Shown in pieces: positions 46,710 through 55,644 of a stretch of 64,000 nt of DNA (the first letter of the stretch is position 1; the number at the start of each line of letters is the position of its first letter). The notes under the pieces were generated by a model that was not told the origin of the DNA, made no database searches, and saw only the letters and a program-made list of their open reading frames with translations. The stretch is from Hesperophylax magnus (lineage: Eukaryota > Arthropoda > Insecta > Trichoptera > Limnephilidae), in the NCBI GenBank assembly GCA_026573805.1, contig JAIUSX010000007.1, forward strand, positions 5,208,001 through 5,272,000, in the 5' to 3' direction. The position numbers and the translations under genes were made by a program.

Positions 46710-47345
46710 TATTAATGTTGTATGGCATACTTTAGAAGCCGATGCAAGGTGCAATCATAATTTAGCAAGAAGTATTATATAATTTAGCTTGTTACACAAT
46801 TAAGAGGAACAAAGTATTATTTCCGTCTCAAGATTCGAGTTCAACAGTAGACTAGATCCGTGTGGCACCAATTTGTTATGCAACATACTATTGGCGGCTA
46901 CAGGCTGATCACAAAATTACAGATAATTTTTCTTTACATACTGTGATGTATGGTAATAAGTTGAATATTTTTAAGCGTTAGATGGCGCTAGTCATAAAGC
47001 TTACTCCAGAGTCCGACAGATGTCGCTAGAGTGTAGCAATTGCCTGTGGGATATTATTGACAGGCAACAAGCTTCTAGAAACAGAGAATTACCAACCCTC
47101 GGGTAATGAACAGTGTAGCTAAATCCAGACCTATTAATTGTAACGTAATTAAACACAATTATGTTAAAGAACCTTTTACTTTCTAACAAAGAGTTCCCAA
47201 CCCTTAAATCTGCATAGTAAGACAGATATAACACATACCAACAATTAACAATTAAAAGCTACGTGCCGAAAGTGAGCGCGTTCGTTCGCTTTTCATCGGG
47301 TATCTTTTAAACTAGTTAGAATCAAAAACATTTGAATACATAGTT
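46710..47345. other. Intergenic, nothing recognised
   Basis: No exon or clear repeat apart from a local duplication of GAGTTCCCAACCCTT / GAATTACCAACCCTC words. Confidence 0.3.
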
Positions 47346-47353
47346 ATTATTTA

Positions 47354-47702
47354 CTAGCTGAGATGTACCCGGCGTTGCTGGGGGGTTATCCTTAGGAGAT
47401 AGAAACATACCATATACGGACTTTTCTGTAGGCTTTTTTAAGACACACAATTCCGTAGTACATTATAGCCAGCGTTAACAATGTAGTGCCCGTAAACACA
47501 TTTTTACGACTTGATCATAAAACATCGACTTTTCTCTGCTTTTTATAATTATAATATGAATTTATTATATATGTAAGCCTTCCGGAAGAAATTTTCTAAA
47601 TGATAGTGAAAATCTTATCAAAATCCGTTGCGTAGTTTAGAAGAACTAAGCGCACAAACAGACACGACGCGGAAAGCGACTTTATTTTATACTATTTATA
47701 GA
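47354..47702 (-). mobile_element. Non-autonomous Helitron, family 2, 349 bp
   Basis: On the minus strand the element starts A|TCTATAAATAGTATAAAAT and ends GGTACATCTCAGCTAG|T, the A|TC...CTRR|T architecture of Helitrons. A short hairpin (CCCGGC-GTT-GCTGGG on the plus strand) lies about 10 bp before the CTAG end. There is no Rep/helicase gene and no target duplication. The second copy is 28583-28905. Confidence 0.82.
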
Positions 47703-47825
47703 TTAGAGATTTGAATTTGAACGTGTTTATATTATGTACGTGTTGCGATACGTGGGATTGATAGAAACAAAAGGTCATATGAAATGTACACTTTTTTGGA
47801 TGAAGAATCTTTAATATTATACATT

Positions 47826-48190
47826 TTAAAAATGAACTTTTTTTTTAAATGTTTTTATTTAGTTACAAATAATTTTATATTTTTATATCTAGTATAAACC
47901 TTTTAACTTATTTCTGTTACATTAAGGACACTTTACAATACATCTAAAACTTATTCTTTATAGTATTTAGGCATAACCCAAGAAAAGCAGCAAGGCTTAG
48001 CTTCTTTAACATCTGTCGGTAATTCATTAAAAATCTTAAATCCTTTAAAATAGAGATTATTTTGGGTTCCCGACATATTTCTTTTTGGAAGTCTAAAATC
48101 TCCACAGTTTCTCGTGGGGTAGCCATATATTCCGAAATAAAAAATTAACATTCTTAAACATGTATTTTGGGAGCATCTCATTTTTTAGCT
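47826..48190 (-). mobile_element. 3' fragment of a LINE (reverse-transcriptase C-terminus)
   Basis: The minus strand encodes YPTRNCGDFRLPKRNMSGTQ followed by NNLYFKGFKIFNELPTDVKE. The order TRN..FRLP....TQ.SL..KG...FN.LP is a common C-terminal pattern of jockey/CR1-like ORF2 proteins. A terminal A-run (T-run on the plus strand near 47829-47836) marks the 3' end. It is 5'-truncated, with overlapping frames after a shift. Confidence 0.5.
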
Positions 48191-48250
48191 TAAATATAAA
48201 TATTAGGGTATTGTAAATTATTCGCTCTCACACTAACTTAACATGTTTGG

Positions 48251-48778
48251 CTTGTAGCTTCCTCTTAAGGCGATGCATTACGTCGTATAATATCTTAAAT
48301 TGAGCCGCTATCAATAACAACCCTTACGTAGATGGCGATAAGGTTTAAATTCCCGCTTAACACCATCCGCCTGTTTTGATTTATGCAAGAAAAGAACATG
48401 GCCAAAAAGTGCCTTTTATTTTATTTTGTGGATGTTCAGGCATAAATATTTATTTTTTTTCGATCATTTTATAAGTAACTTAAATTGCCACATTATACAA
48501 TAAAATCATAACCGAAAATGGGTTCGTAAGTAGGAGATTTCGAACTTTAAAGCAGTTTTCATAGGCCTATACATTATTTTTTTCTGGGCTTGTAAAAAGA
48601 CTTATCTAAAAAATACTCGATTATTTCTAAGGCCAAGATGTATTCTACTCGCAGTATCTAAAGCATCTGAAACATTTCTAGGCGACCAATTTTTCAAACC
48701 AAAAACACAAGGTTTTGCATTACTACGTGTACGTATGGCATCGCCTTAATGCCATTCCGGTTAAGAGGAAGCTACAAG
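48251..48778. repeat. Outer 18-bp inverted repeat around MITE copy B
   Basis: CTTGTAGCTTCCTCTTAA at 48251-48268 is exactly complementary to TTAAGAGGAAGCTACAAG at 48761-48778. The right arm is separated from the MITE by TGCCATTCCGG. Copy A lacks these arms, so they are either an older palindrome that received the MITE at its TTAA or the ends of a larger related element. Confidence 0.75.
48269..48745 (-). mobile_element. TTAA-type MITE, copy B, TTAA on both sides
   Basis: A complete copy in inverse orientation to copy A. TTAA flanks it at 48265-48268 and 48746-48749, with ends GGCGATGC and GCATCGCC. The body contains CCTTATCGCCATCTACGTAA and GGCGGATGGTGTTAAGCGGG on the minus strand. It lies inside an outer 18-bp inverted repeat (48251-48268 and 48761-48778). 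Confidence 0.85.
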
Positions 48779-48779
48779 A

Positions 48780-49838
48780 CAAATTGTGTATATTCTTGGT
48801 ATACCTTATGTTGTAGGTAATAGGCATTGAAATCGCTTGACAAACGGAGTCTATAAACGTTCGATTTCAAGCACAAAACTGGTTTTTATTTATTTCGTAA
48901 ATAATTTTATAACTAAGCAAAAAAGTTAATCAAGTGAAACTGTCACAGATAATATTAGCTATAATACTGTATTTTTTAAAAGTTGTTAGCGTTAGTTGGT
49001 TGTACGCGTTCATACATTTCTATTGAAAAAAAAATGTATGTAGTTTATATTTAAATTTTTTATTGAGTAATTTATTTTTTATTAGTATTCTACTTAAGCG
49101 AACCGATAGGAAAACCTTCAATTTATATAAAGCATATTTTTGGTATTCATAATGTACACCAATTCGTTATAAAGATTAATCAAAATAGTGATTTAGCATT
49201 AAGCTTCGCCTTAACAGAGATTGCGTTAAGTACTCCTCAATTAGAAGATATTACAATTTGAGGTTTTTTCTCAATAAGTTATTCCACTATAAAAATTGAA
49301 TACATATAATTTCTCCAACACCGTGTGTTTAAACAGTGGTGCAGTCGATTTCGACAGCCAACGGTTAGGTTTTTCCATCACCTTTCAACCAGCAATGCCC
49401 AGTAGTTTGGCAGGAGGTTGAGGGGAGTGGGGGGTGGAGGTGGTTCGCGGAACTGGCCATAGAAAGTGGCCCGGCAAGGCCGATCAACTTAACACCAACA
49501 TAATACAGCACAACGCATCGTGGGGTTTTCCCGACTATTTCATTCATTAGAGAAAAGTCAAGCGTGCCTAGTGATGGGCACAATCGATAAATTTGTTAAT
49601 CGAACTATTTTATCAGTTCTACATTAAAATAATCGAACGATATTTCGATGACAAATTTTAGTGGCAAAAAATGATGATGTTTATTTCAACAAAAATTTGG
49701 GAATAATTGGCATTGTAAAATTTTAAGTAGGTACTAATGAAATGTTTTGGTTGTATAGTGTAAAGTCACGCAGAGTGAATAAAAATTAGTAATACTCTAA
49801 ACAATTTGAAATAATGTGTATATGCTGCTACACATTTG
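48780..49838. other. Intergenic; small GC-rich patch
   Basis: 49370-49560 contains GGGGAGTGGGGGGTGGAGGT and CGCATCGTGGGGTTTTCCCG, possibly regulatory, but no exon was supported. GTGATGGGCACAATCGATAA at 49571 resembles a hAT end but has no partner. Confidence 0.3.
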
Positions 49839-49840
49839 CA

Positions 49841-50070
49841 AACCGAAGCGCGAGCCGAGCGACGAATTATATGAAGCTGTGACAGACTGAATTTAAACCC
49901 TGTGACAGACTACGCTATATTCTCGTGGCTTGGCTTATTTCGGCATATCGCTCGCCATACAAAATTCCAATTGGAATATCCCAATCCCATATGCTGAAAT
50001 AGGCCAAGCAATGACGCGTATAGCGTAATATGTCAGCCCCATAATTCGTGGCTCGGCTTGCGCTTTGGTT
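49841..50070. mobile_element. 230-bp foldback MITE
   Basis: The left arm AACCGAAGCGCGAGCCGAGC-GACGAATTAT is inverted at the right as ATAATTCGTGGCTCGGCTTG-CGCTTTGGTT. The inner arms also pair (GACAGACTACGCTATATTC, GCTTGGCTTATTTCGGCATA against TATGCTGAAATAGGCCAAGC and GTATAGCGTAATATGTC). It folds along nearly its whole length. Confidence 0.8.
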
Positions 50071-50108
50071 CTTACGTGTATACGCAAGACGATGAAAATC
50101 AATTTTAC

Positions 50109-50720
50109 TGACGGCCTCGTTAGTTAAGTGGTTACGATCGTTTGCTACGAATCCGGAGGTATGGGGTTCAAATTACGACGTGCGCAAGTAAATTTTATTT
50201 GATTAACTAGGTGTACCCCGCCACGCGTTGCTGTGGCTCAGTCCGAGCAGATAAAGTAGCAATAGCGCGTGTTGCTTTTACGTCCAACAGATGGCGCTAT
50301 TTTTTAAAAAGCATGTTTTTACCTGTCACAAGTGACATCTATATGATATAGGTATACATAACACACAAACACGCGTATTCGAATGCAACGTTGTGTCAAA
50401 ATTTCAAAGCAATCGGTGAAGAACATTTGGAGATTTAAGATTTTGAACAAACTATCATATACATTTTTATTTATATGGATGGATAGATTCATTTTAGTAC
50501 ACAATTTAATAATTTTAAATCATATGTAATATATTTGCAGCACGTTCATATGTGGTAAATACTTTCAGTATCACCCTAGTAAAATAAAACCATTCAGAAT
50601 CTAAATGTTGCTTGAAATGGCTTTAGACAGGTTAGGTGTCCAGACCGGTGTCTCACAACATCACCCAATTGAGGATCTCTGAGCAGTTGGGACTCTTATG
50701 TGCTATTCACATAAAAAAAA
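50109..50720 (+). mobile_element. tRNA-derived SINE split by a Helitron
   Basis: The head GACGGCCTCGTTAGTTAAGT-GGTTACGATCG and the CGTGCGCAAGTAAATTTTAT junction run to GATTAA at 50206. The body resumes at 50480 and continues through GCAGCACGTTCATATGTGG, TGTTGCTTGAAATGGCTTTA and GTTGGGACTCTTATGTGCTA to an A-run. The interruption is exactly the Helitron at 50207-50479. Confidence 0.82.
50207..50479 (-). mobile_element. Non-autonomous Helitron, family 1, 273 bp
   Basis: On the minus strand the element starts A|TCCATATAAATAAAAATG and ends GGCGGGGTACACCTAG|T. The 3' hairpin is formed by GCCACAGCAACGCGTGGC, 10 bp before CTAG. It has exactly the same length as the copy at 55368-55640. It inserted between A and T of a SINE without target duplication, as expected for rolling-circle insertion. 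Confidence 0.88.
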
Positions 50721-50828
50721 ATATCTTTTCTCAATATTTCAACATAGAATATTGTATATATTTTTAGTACGACGTCAAATATCCTCTTACTAAGTTACTT
50801 AAATTGTTTGTTGAAATATATTTACTAA

Positions 50829-50977
50829 GGAATGGTTGTTTCACAGAATTTCAACAATTCATCAAATTTCGTCTTTCAGTTTTGTGAAGCAACTGGCTTA
50901 AAATGATACAAAACAGAACTTGAAAATAAACTTTGAAATTTGATGAATTGTTCAAATACTGTGAAACCAACCGTCCT
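50829..50977. mobile_element. Short TTA-type MITE with TAA duplication
   Basis: The ends GGAATGGTTGTTTCACAG and CTGTGAAACCAACCGTCC are inverted. Arms continue as ACAATTCATCAAATTTC and GAAATTTGATGAATTGTT. TAA lies on both sides. Same family as 8670-8886 but with a shorter middle. Confidence 0.78.
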
Positions 50978-50989
50978 AAGAGTTGTTTA

Positions 50990-51425
50990 CAAATGATATC
51001 AAAATTAAATTTACTTACTTTCAATTTCTGTTTTAAGTTTATTAAATTATTATAAAAAGTACAGCAAAAATCATTGTATTTATAAAAAATGTTGTAAAAT
51101 ATAATTATCATGCAGGATGCGGTGTAGGCAAGAGAGATAACAAATGCTTCTGATTATGGTCAAGACAAATATTTAAACATTACAACGCCGCACACAAATT
51201 TAACATTTTTAGAAATATTTCATGTTCTTTAGTAGTTCTGCGGTACAAAAACAGATGCATAAATAATATTATTATATTTATATAATTAGATTTCCAATTG
51301 CTTCTCTGTTGCTAAGCTGAAAAAACTAATATTAATCAATATACAGAGATAATATTTCTTTCCTGTATTGAGTGCAACGACGGGCTGACGGACTAGTTAG
51401 GTAAGGGACGATGCAAGCCAGCCGC
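50990..51425. other. Intergenic, nothing recognised
   Basis: AT-rich sequence without supported features. Confidence 0.3.
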
Positions 51426-51429
51426 AGTC

Positions 51430-51900
51430 ACCAAAACTACATATTGAAAGGTGGGTCAAATCCCAGCACTAGAAGGAATAGGAGAGGGCACCCGAAATGA
51501 GACAATCCAAAGTACCCCATATAGCCTATTTTATCTTTGGGGATGCTGAGTGAAGGAGTCTTTTTGAAGAGACGTAGGAGGGAGTAATCACAAAAGCCGG
51601 GAATCGTTCCACAGCCGAGCTGTTTAAGCTGATTCAGAAAAGGACGCTTAGATGGTTTGGGCATGCAGAATGAATGAGCGAATAAATGAGTGTAAGACGG
51701 GGACGCCCGAGGAAAACATGGCACGATCAAGTGAATCAGATACTCGAGTCGGGCCATGTCAAGAGTCAGAATAATAGAATGTATGAGACGATGTATGAAT
51801 GTGAATGAGGCAAGAAGTGCGTGCCAAGACCGAGTTGTTTGGCGGTCCGTCCTCTCTGCCTGCCCCTGCGATGAAACGGCGTGATGGTTAGTTAGTTAGT
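51430..51900 (+). mobile_element. LINE relic, reverse-transcriptase C-terminus
   Basis: The plus strand from about 51600 reads FKLIQKRTLRWFGHAE, a stop, then SVRRGRPRKTWHDQVNQILE and SGHVKSQNNRMYETMYECE, another stop, with a shifted C-terminal tail. The LRWFGH...RGRPR.TW.DQV order is characteristic of the C-terminus of many non-LTR ORF2 proteins. Stops and shifts make it a dead copy. The part before 51600 shares TCTTTGGGGATGCTG with 18840-18860. Confidence 0.65.
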
Positions 51901-51904
51901 TAGC

Positions 51905-53600
51905 CCAAGAACGAGTCATAGAAAAAACCCGTTGTGATACAGCTGATCAGTAGTGCACAGATAAATTTGCAAGATAAGCTCCCAATTAATAGAAATCTCT
52001 AATCTTGTTTTCTGGGCAATATTATTCAATACATTAAAATAACCCACCGGCAAAATAATTATTTGCGATAAAGAGGTGAATCATCAATGATTATAATACT
52101 TACTAAGGTAGAAAAGAAATAACAATTTTTTGGAAGCCAACAAGATAAAAGTTACAAAATTATAAGTTGATAAAAATATATAATCGTAGGAATTTTATTT
52201 TATCGGGATATACCAATAATTATTTTAGATTGAGTTTAAAAAAGAAAGGTCATATTTGGAAAAGATTTGTGGTTCCCTATATATTTTTGAAGCTCAATGT
52301 AGTACAGTTGGCTTCAAAATGAATTACTAGGGAACGTTACTTCAACATCTTATTCAAACGTTAGTAGATAATAGTATTTAAGTAAGTTTCAATATGTTAG
52401 CAAGATTATGTTGGTAAAAAAATATCATGAGTCATGCAAATATACAGGATTTCCCCAATTGTCCGTGGGTGCTTGCCAAAACTTAGGAACATATTGAACC
52501 TAAATGTTACTGGAATAGATTTCAAGTAAAAGCAAGAGGAAAATTAGTTGAGTCAATAGTCAACATGCCATGATGTAGGATTTAGGCAATGTATGTATTA
52601 AAATATGTTGCAATACAAGCCAAAGAGTTCTGATTCTGAATTTGAAATTTCTCAAAACAAAAGAGGGGAAAGTATTCTGTCGTTTAGGTAAGTACCTAAA
52701 TTGCTCCCTAATGAATTCAGTAATTATTTGTGAAAGTTAATTCCATGTCAGTAGAAGATCTTATTAATATCTCCATGATTTTGTTAATTATAAAATAAAA
52801 AAAATGTGAACCCTGTATCATTTGGCTTATGCATACTCTTGCACTCAACGTGGTAAAGAAGTACATACCTACTTTGTGTCCAAAAAATTGTTTTTAAAAT
52901 TCTTTATCATTTGTGCTTCTAACCATGCAACTTTAGTACATGCCATGATAAAAAGATGTTACAACAAAATATATTGTTTTGAAGTAAGTAAGTTACTATT
53001 TTCCAAGATAAATTAGCAGATGAATTATTTTGGTGTTAGGGATCAACAAACTCAGGAATCAAAAGTTTGAAATCTGTAAATTATATGTTTTTTGTATGTG
53101 ATGCTTCTCAAAACAACTTAAAATGTATTTACTTGAGTACATAAAACAACGTTAAATAAATAATCTTGAATGGTATTCAAGTGCTTATCAGTTTTCTTCG
53201 ACTAGACAAGAATCACATTGAAAAAGTTGACAGATAACGTAGATAACATAACCTAGCTATCAAGTAGCACTCAACTGTCAAGTAGATTCGCATAATAAAT
53301 GAAGATAATTTAAATATATTATGTATTGATCATATTATTCAATAAAACACAATTTGTGGGCATAAATAATGTTTGGAACTTTGTGAATTTTGATACTTCT
53401 GTCGAAACGTCAAATCACTTTAGTTCCTAGATATTGCTCAATGTAATGCAAGATTATCGACAGATAAAAGATCTTATCATAAAAATACGAAACGTTATTA
53501 TTTATAGTGATATCTCACAGCAAAATAAACATTCAATGACGTTTTGTAAACAAAACAAAAAGTTAGGTTAAGGTTATGAAATGTCATCCAAGAGTTGCAA
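51905..53600. other. Intergenic or intronic, nothing recognised
   Basis: If the exon at 53625-53753 is real, this DNA belongs to its first intron. I searched for an acceptor followed by an open phase-0 exon and found none that I trust. Confidence 0.3.
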
Positions 53601-53624
53601 CAGAATGACGAAATTACGACTTAC

Positions 53625-53753
53625 CGTTGAAGTGTTCATCCTGGTGTGGTTGAGGGATCCCAGGAAGTCTGTCCCCGAAGACATATGTGACGATTGACTA
53701 TCACTGGACATATCAGAGTCATTTGACTGGCTATCATTCGCGTCGTACCTCAT
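53625..53753 (-). CDS. Ser/Asp-rich first coding exon, product unknown
   Basis: The minus strand reads 43 codons from the ATG at 53751-53753, beginning MRYDANDSQSNDSDMSSDSQ and ending TDFLGSLNHTRMNTST, directly into the strong donor AACG|GTAAGT (phase 0). The N-terminal half is low-complexity, acidic and serine-rich, as in disordered or phosphorylated tails of regulatory proteins; the end is more ordinary. The start context (ATAATGA) has A at -3. A promoter-like region lies 250-480 bp upstream. The exon is too short for simple ORF scans. Family not recognised and no downstream exon found, but start, donor and promoter agree well. Confidence 0.65.
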
Positions 53754-53989
53754 TATAAATATTATTTAATTGAACACAGTCACAAATACACTCAAACCAC
53801 TTACTAAAACAATGTGTCTAATTGCGAGAAGTAGATAAAGGACAATTCAGCATTGAATCTAAGTTGTTTTCCACAAAACTTTTGAAGTTTTCGGGGAACA
53901 ATCCAATCGTTTGACAGGTTATAGCGATGAGTCATCTGCTATGACGAAAACAAGTAGTTCGGGGATACCCTTCTGAGAAAAATGTGCGA

Positions 53990-54230
53990 AAACCGATTAC
54001 GAAATGACGCAAGCGACTTTCATAGGCGCCGGCGCCTTATTGGAAACGGATAAGTATGTGACGTTTTGTTTCTGAGCAGCGGACGCAAAGCGAAGGGTGA
54101 TCTCACCTTCTATTTTTAGGTGCATGACTCTACTTCCAGCCAATGGATAACAAGAATTCGTATGACGTAATCCGTTCTCGGCCAATAGGAAAGGGATGTA
54201 ATGGGCCGTGGCGGCCATCTAGCGGAATTT
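53990..54230 (-). promoter_or_regulatory. CCAAT/CRE/YY1-like promoter region
   Basis: Within 240 bp there are CCAAT boxes (GCCAATGG near 54138, GCCAATAGG near 54181), CRE-like TGACGTAA and GTGACGT words, GGCGCCGGCGCC, and a YY1/Pho-type GGCGGCCATC near 54210. The composition is clearly above background. Its position upstream of the minus-strand exon at 53625-53753 suggests it drives that gene. The 73-codon open frame here reflects composition. Confidence 0.5.
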
Positions 54231-54234
54231 TAAT

Positions 54235-55365
54235 TTAACTATTTAAATCGATCAGAATTAATTTATTAGCAAATTACAAATCCCGCTTGAATCCAAGCAG
54301 AAAATCTTTGTTACTTTTTCTTATACCATTACACAAATTTAAAAGTACTATCAATGCAATTGTAGTACTATTAATTCGAATACGAGCATAATGTGAAATA
54401 TTCTTAGGATTACCTAGGATTCTTGCTGCAGAGTCTCCATCTTCTATTTTCGTGTCACCTGTTCTTCATTTTAATTAACTTAACTTCACTCTATTTTGTA
54501 ATATTTATATTTTCTGTATCAACTGTAAAGCGCCCCTGAGGTGATATCTCACAAAAGCGGCGCTATACAAATTATCCAATAAATAAATAAATATGATATA
54601 CATTATTGTTATTTTTAAAATATTAAACTCAGAGACAGATAGAGAGGACATGGGATAAAATAAAATAAACACTTTACTCAATTCTTTTAATGGGCCTAAA
54701 AATAATTATAAAAATATATTCATAAATCTACGTATTTAAAGATACATTATTATTTTCAGAATTACTCAAAAGCATTCTTGTTGCTTTTGGAATGTTTACT
54801 TGTTCAAAAATAAGACACAATTTTTTACAAAATAAAGTTTTTTTTAGTTTCAATAGTAAACGAAATTGGACATCAAAGAAGAAAAAAAAACGATTTTTCA
54901 AACATTCCATGTCCATGTTTGTAAAAATGATAATCTACCCTCAAACTATCAACGATAGAAGATATGAGATATATCCGGCCAAAATTTTTTATTCAAAATT
55001 ATCCACAACGCTGTTGACAACGACTACCTTCTGGAAAATGTTAATTTCCACTGTCCAGTTCGAAACACAAGGTCAAACAAACTATTCCATATCCCACTTT
55101 CAAAAACCAACTACACACAGCGTTCATTTTTCAGAAGGACATTCACAAAATACAATAATATATTTTCAGACGCTGATATTTTCCATCTGTCCTTAGTTCA
55201 GTTTACTCAATGCATATTGGATAAAATTAAATCAAATTGTTAATTACGCACCCTCTCCCCTTGCTGTATGTAAGATATCTCAGGTGTTTTTATGTTTTTT
55301 TTCTGTATGTAACAAGAATTTTATGTGGAAACTTCACTGTTTAATGCAAAATATAAAATGTAATC
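54235..55365. other. Intergenic, nothing recognised
   Basis: AT-rich. A 134-codon open frame at 54792-55196 has biased, low-complexity composition and no recognised domain; it was judged non-coding. Confidence 0.3.
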
Positions 55366-55367
55366 CA

Positions 55368-55640
55368 TCTATATAAATAAAAATGTAAATGTTAATTTGC
55401 TTAAAATCTTCAATCTCCCAATGTTCTTCACCGATTGCTTTGAAATTTTGACACATCGTTGCATTTGAATAGGCAATGTGTTTTTGTATACCTATATCAT
55501 ATCGATGTCACCTTTGACACATAAAATCATGCTTTTCTAAAAACAGCGCCATCTATTGGATGTAAAAGTAAAACGCACTATTGTTTCTCTATCTGCACAC
55601 ACAGACTGAGCCACAGAAATGTGTGGCGGGGAACAGCTAG
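55368..55640 (+). mobile_element. Non-autonomous Helitron, family 1, 273 bp, complete
   Basis: The element starts A|TCTATATAAATAAAAATG and ends GGCGGGGAACAGCTAG|T. The stem GCCACA/TGTGGC of a short hairpin sits 9 bp before CTAG. All three Helitron hallmarks (insertion between A and T, 5' TC, 3' hairpin plus CTAG) are present, and there is no target duplication. The autonomous partner is not in the window. Confidence 0.9.
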
Positions 55641-55644
55641 TTAT

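Noticed and set aside
49571..49590. hAT terminus (GTGATGGGCACAATCGATAA)
   Set aside because: No matching inverted end or 8-bp duplication was found downstream.
54792..55196. 134-residue open frame
   Set aside because: Low-complexity, Lys/Phe/Ser/Thr-rich composition in AT-rich DNA, no recognised domain and no splice or promoter context.
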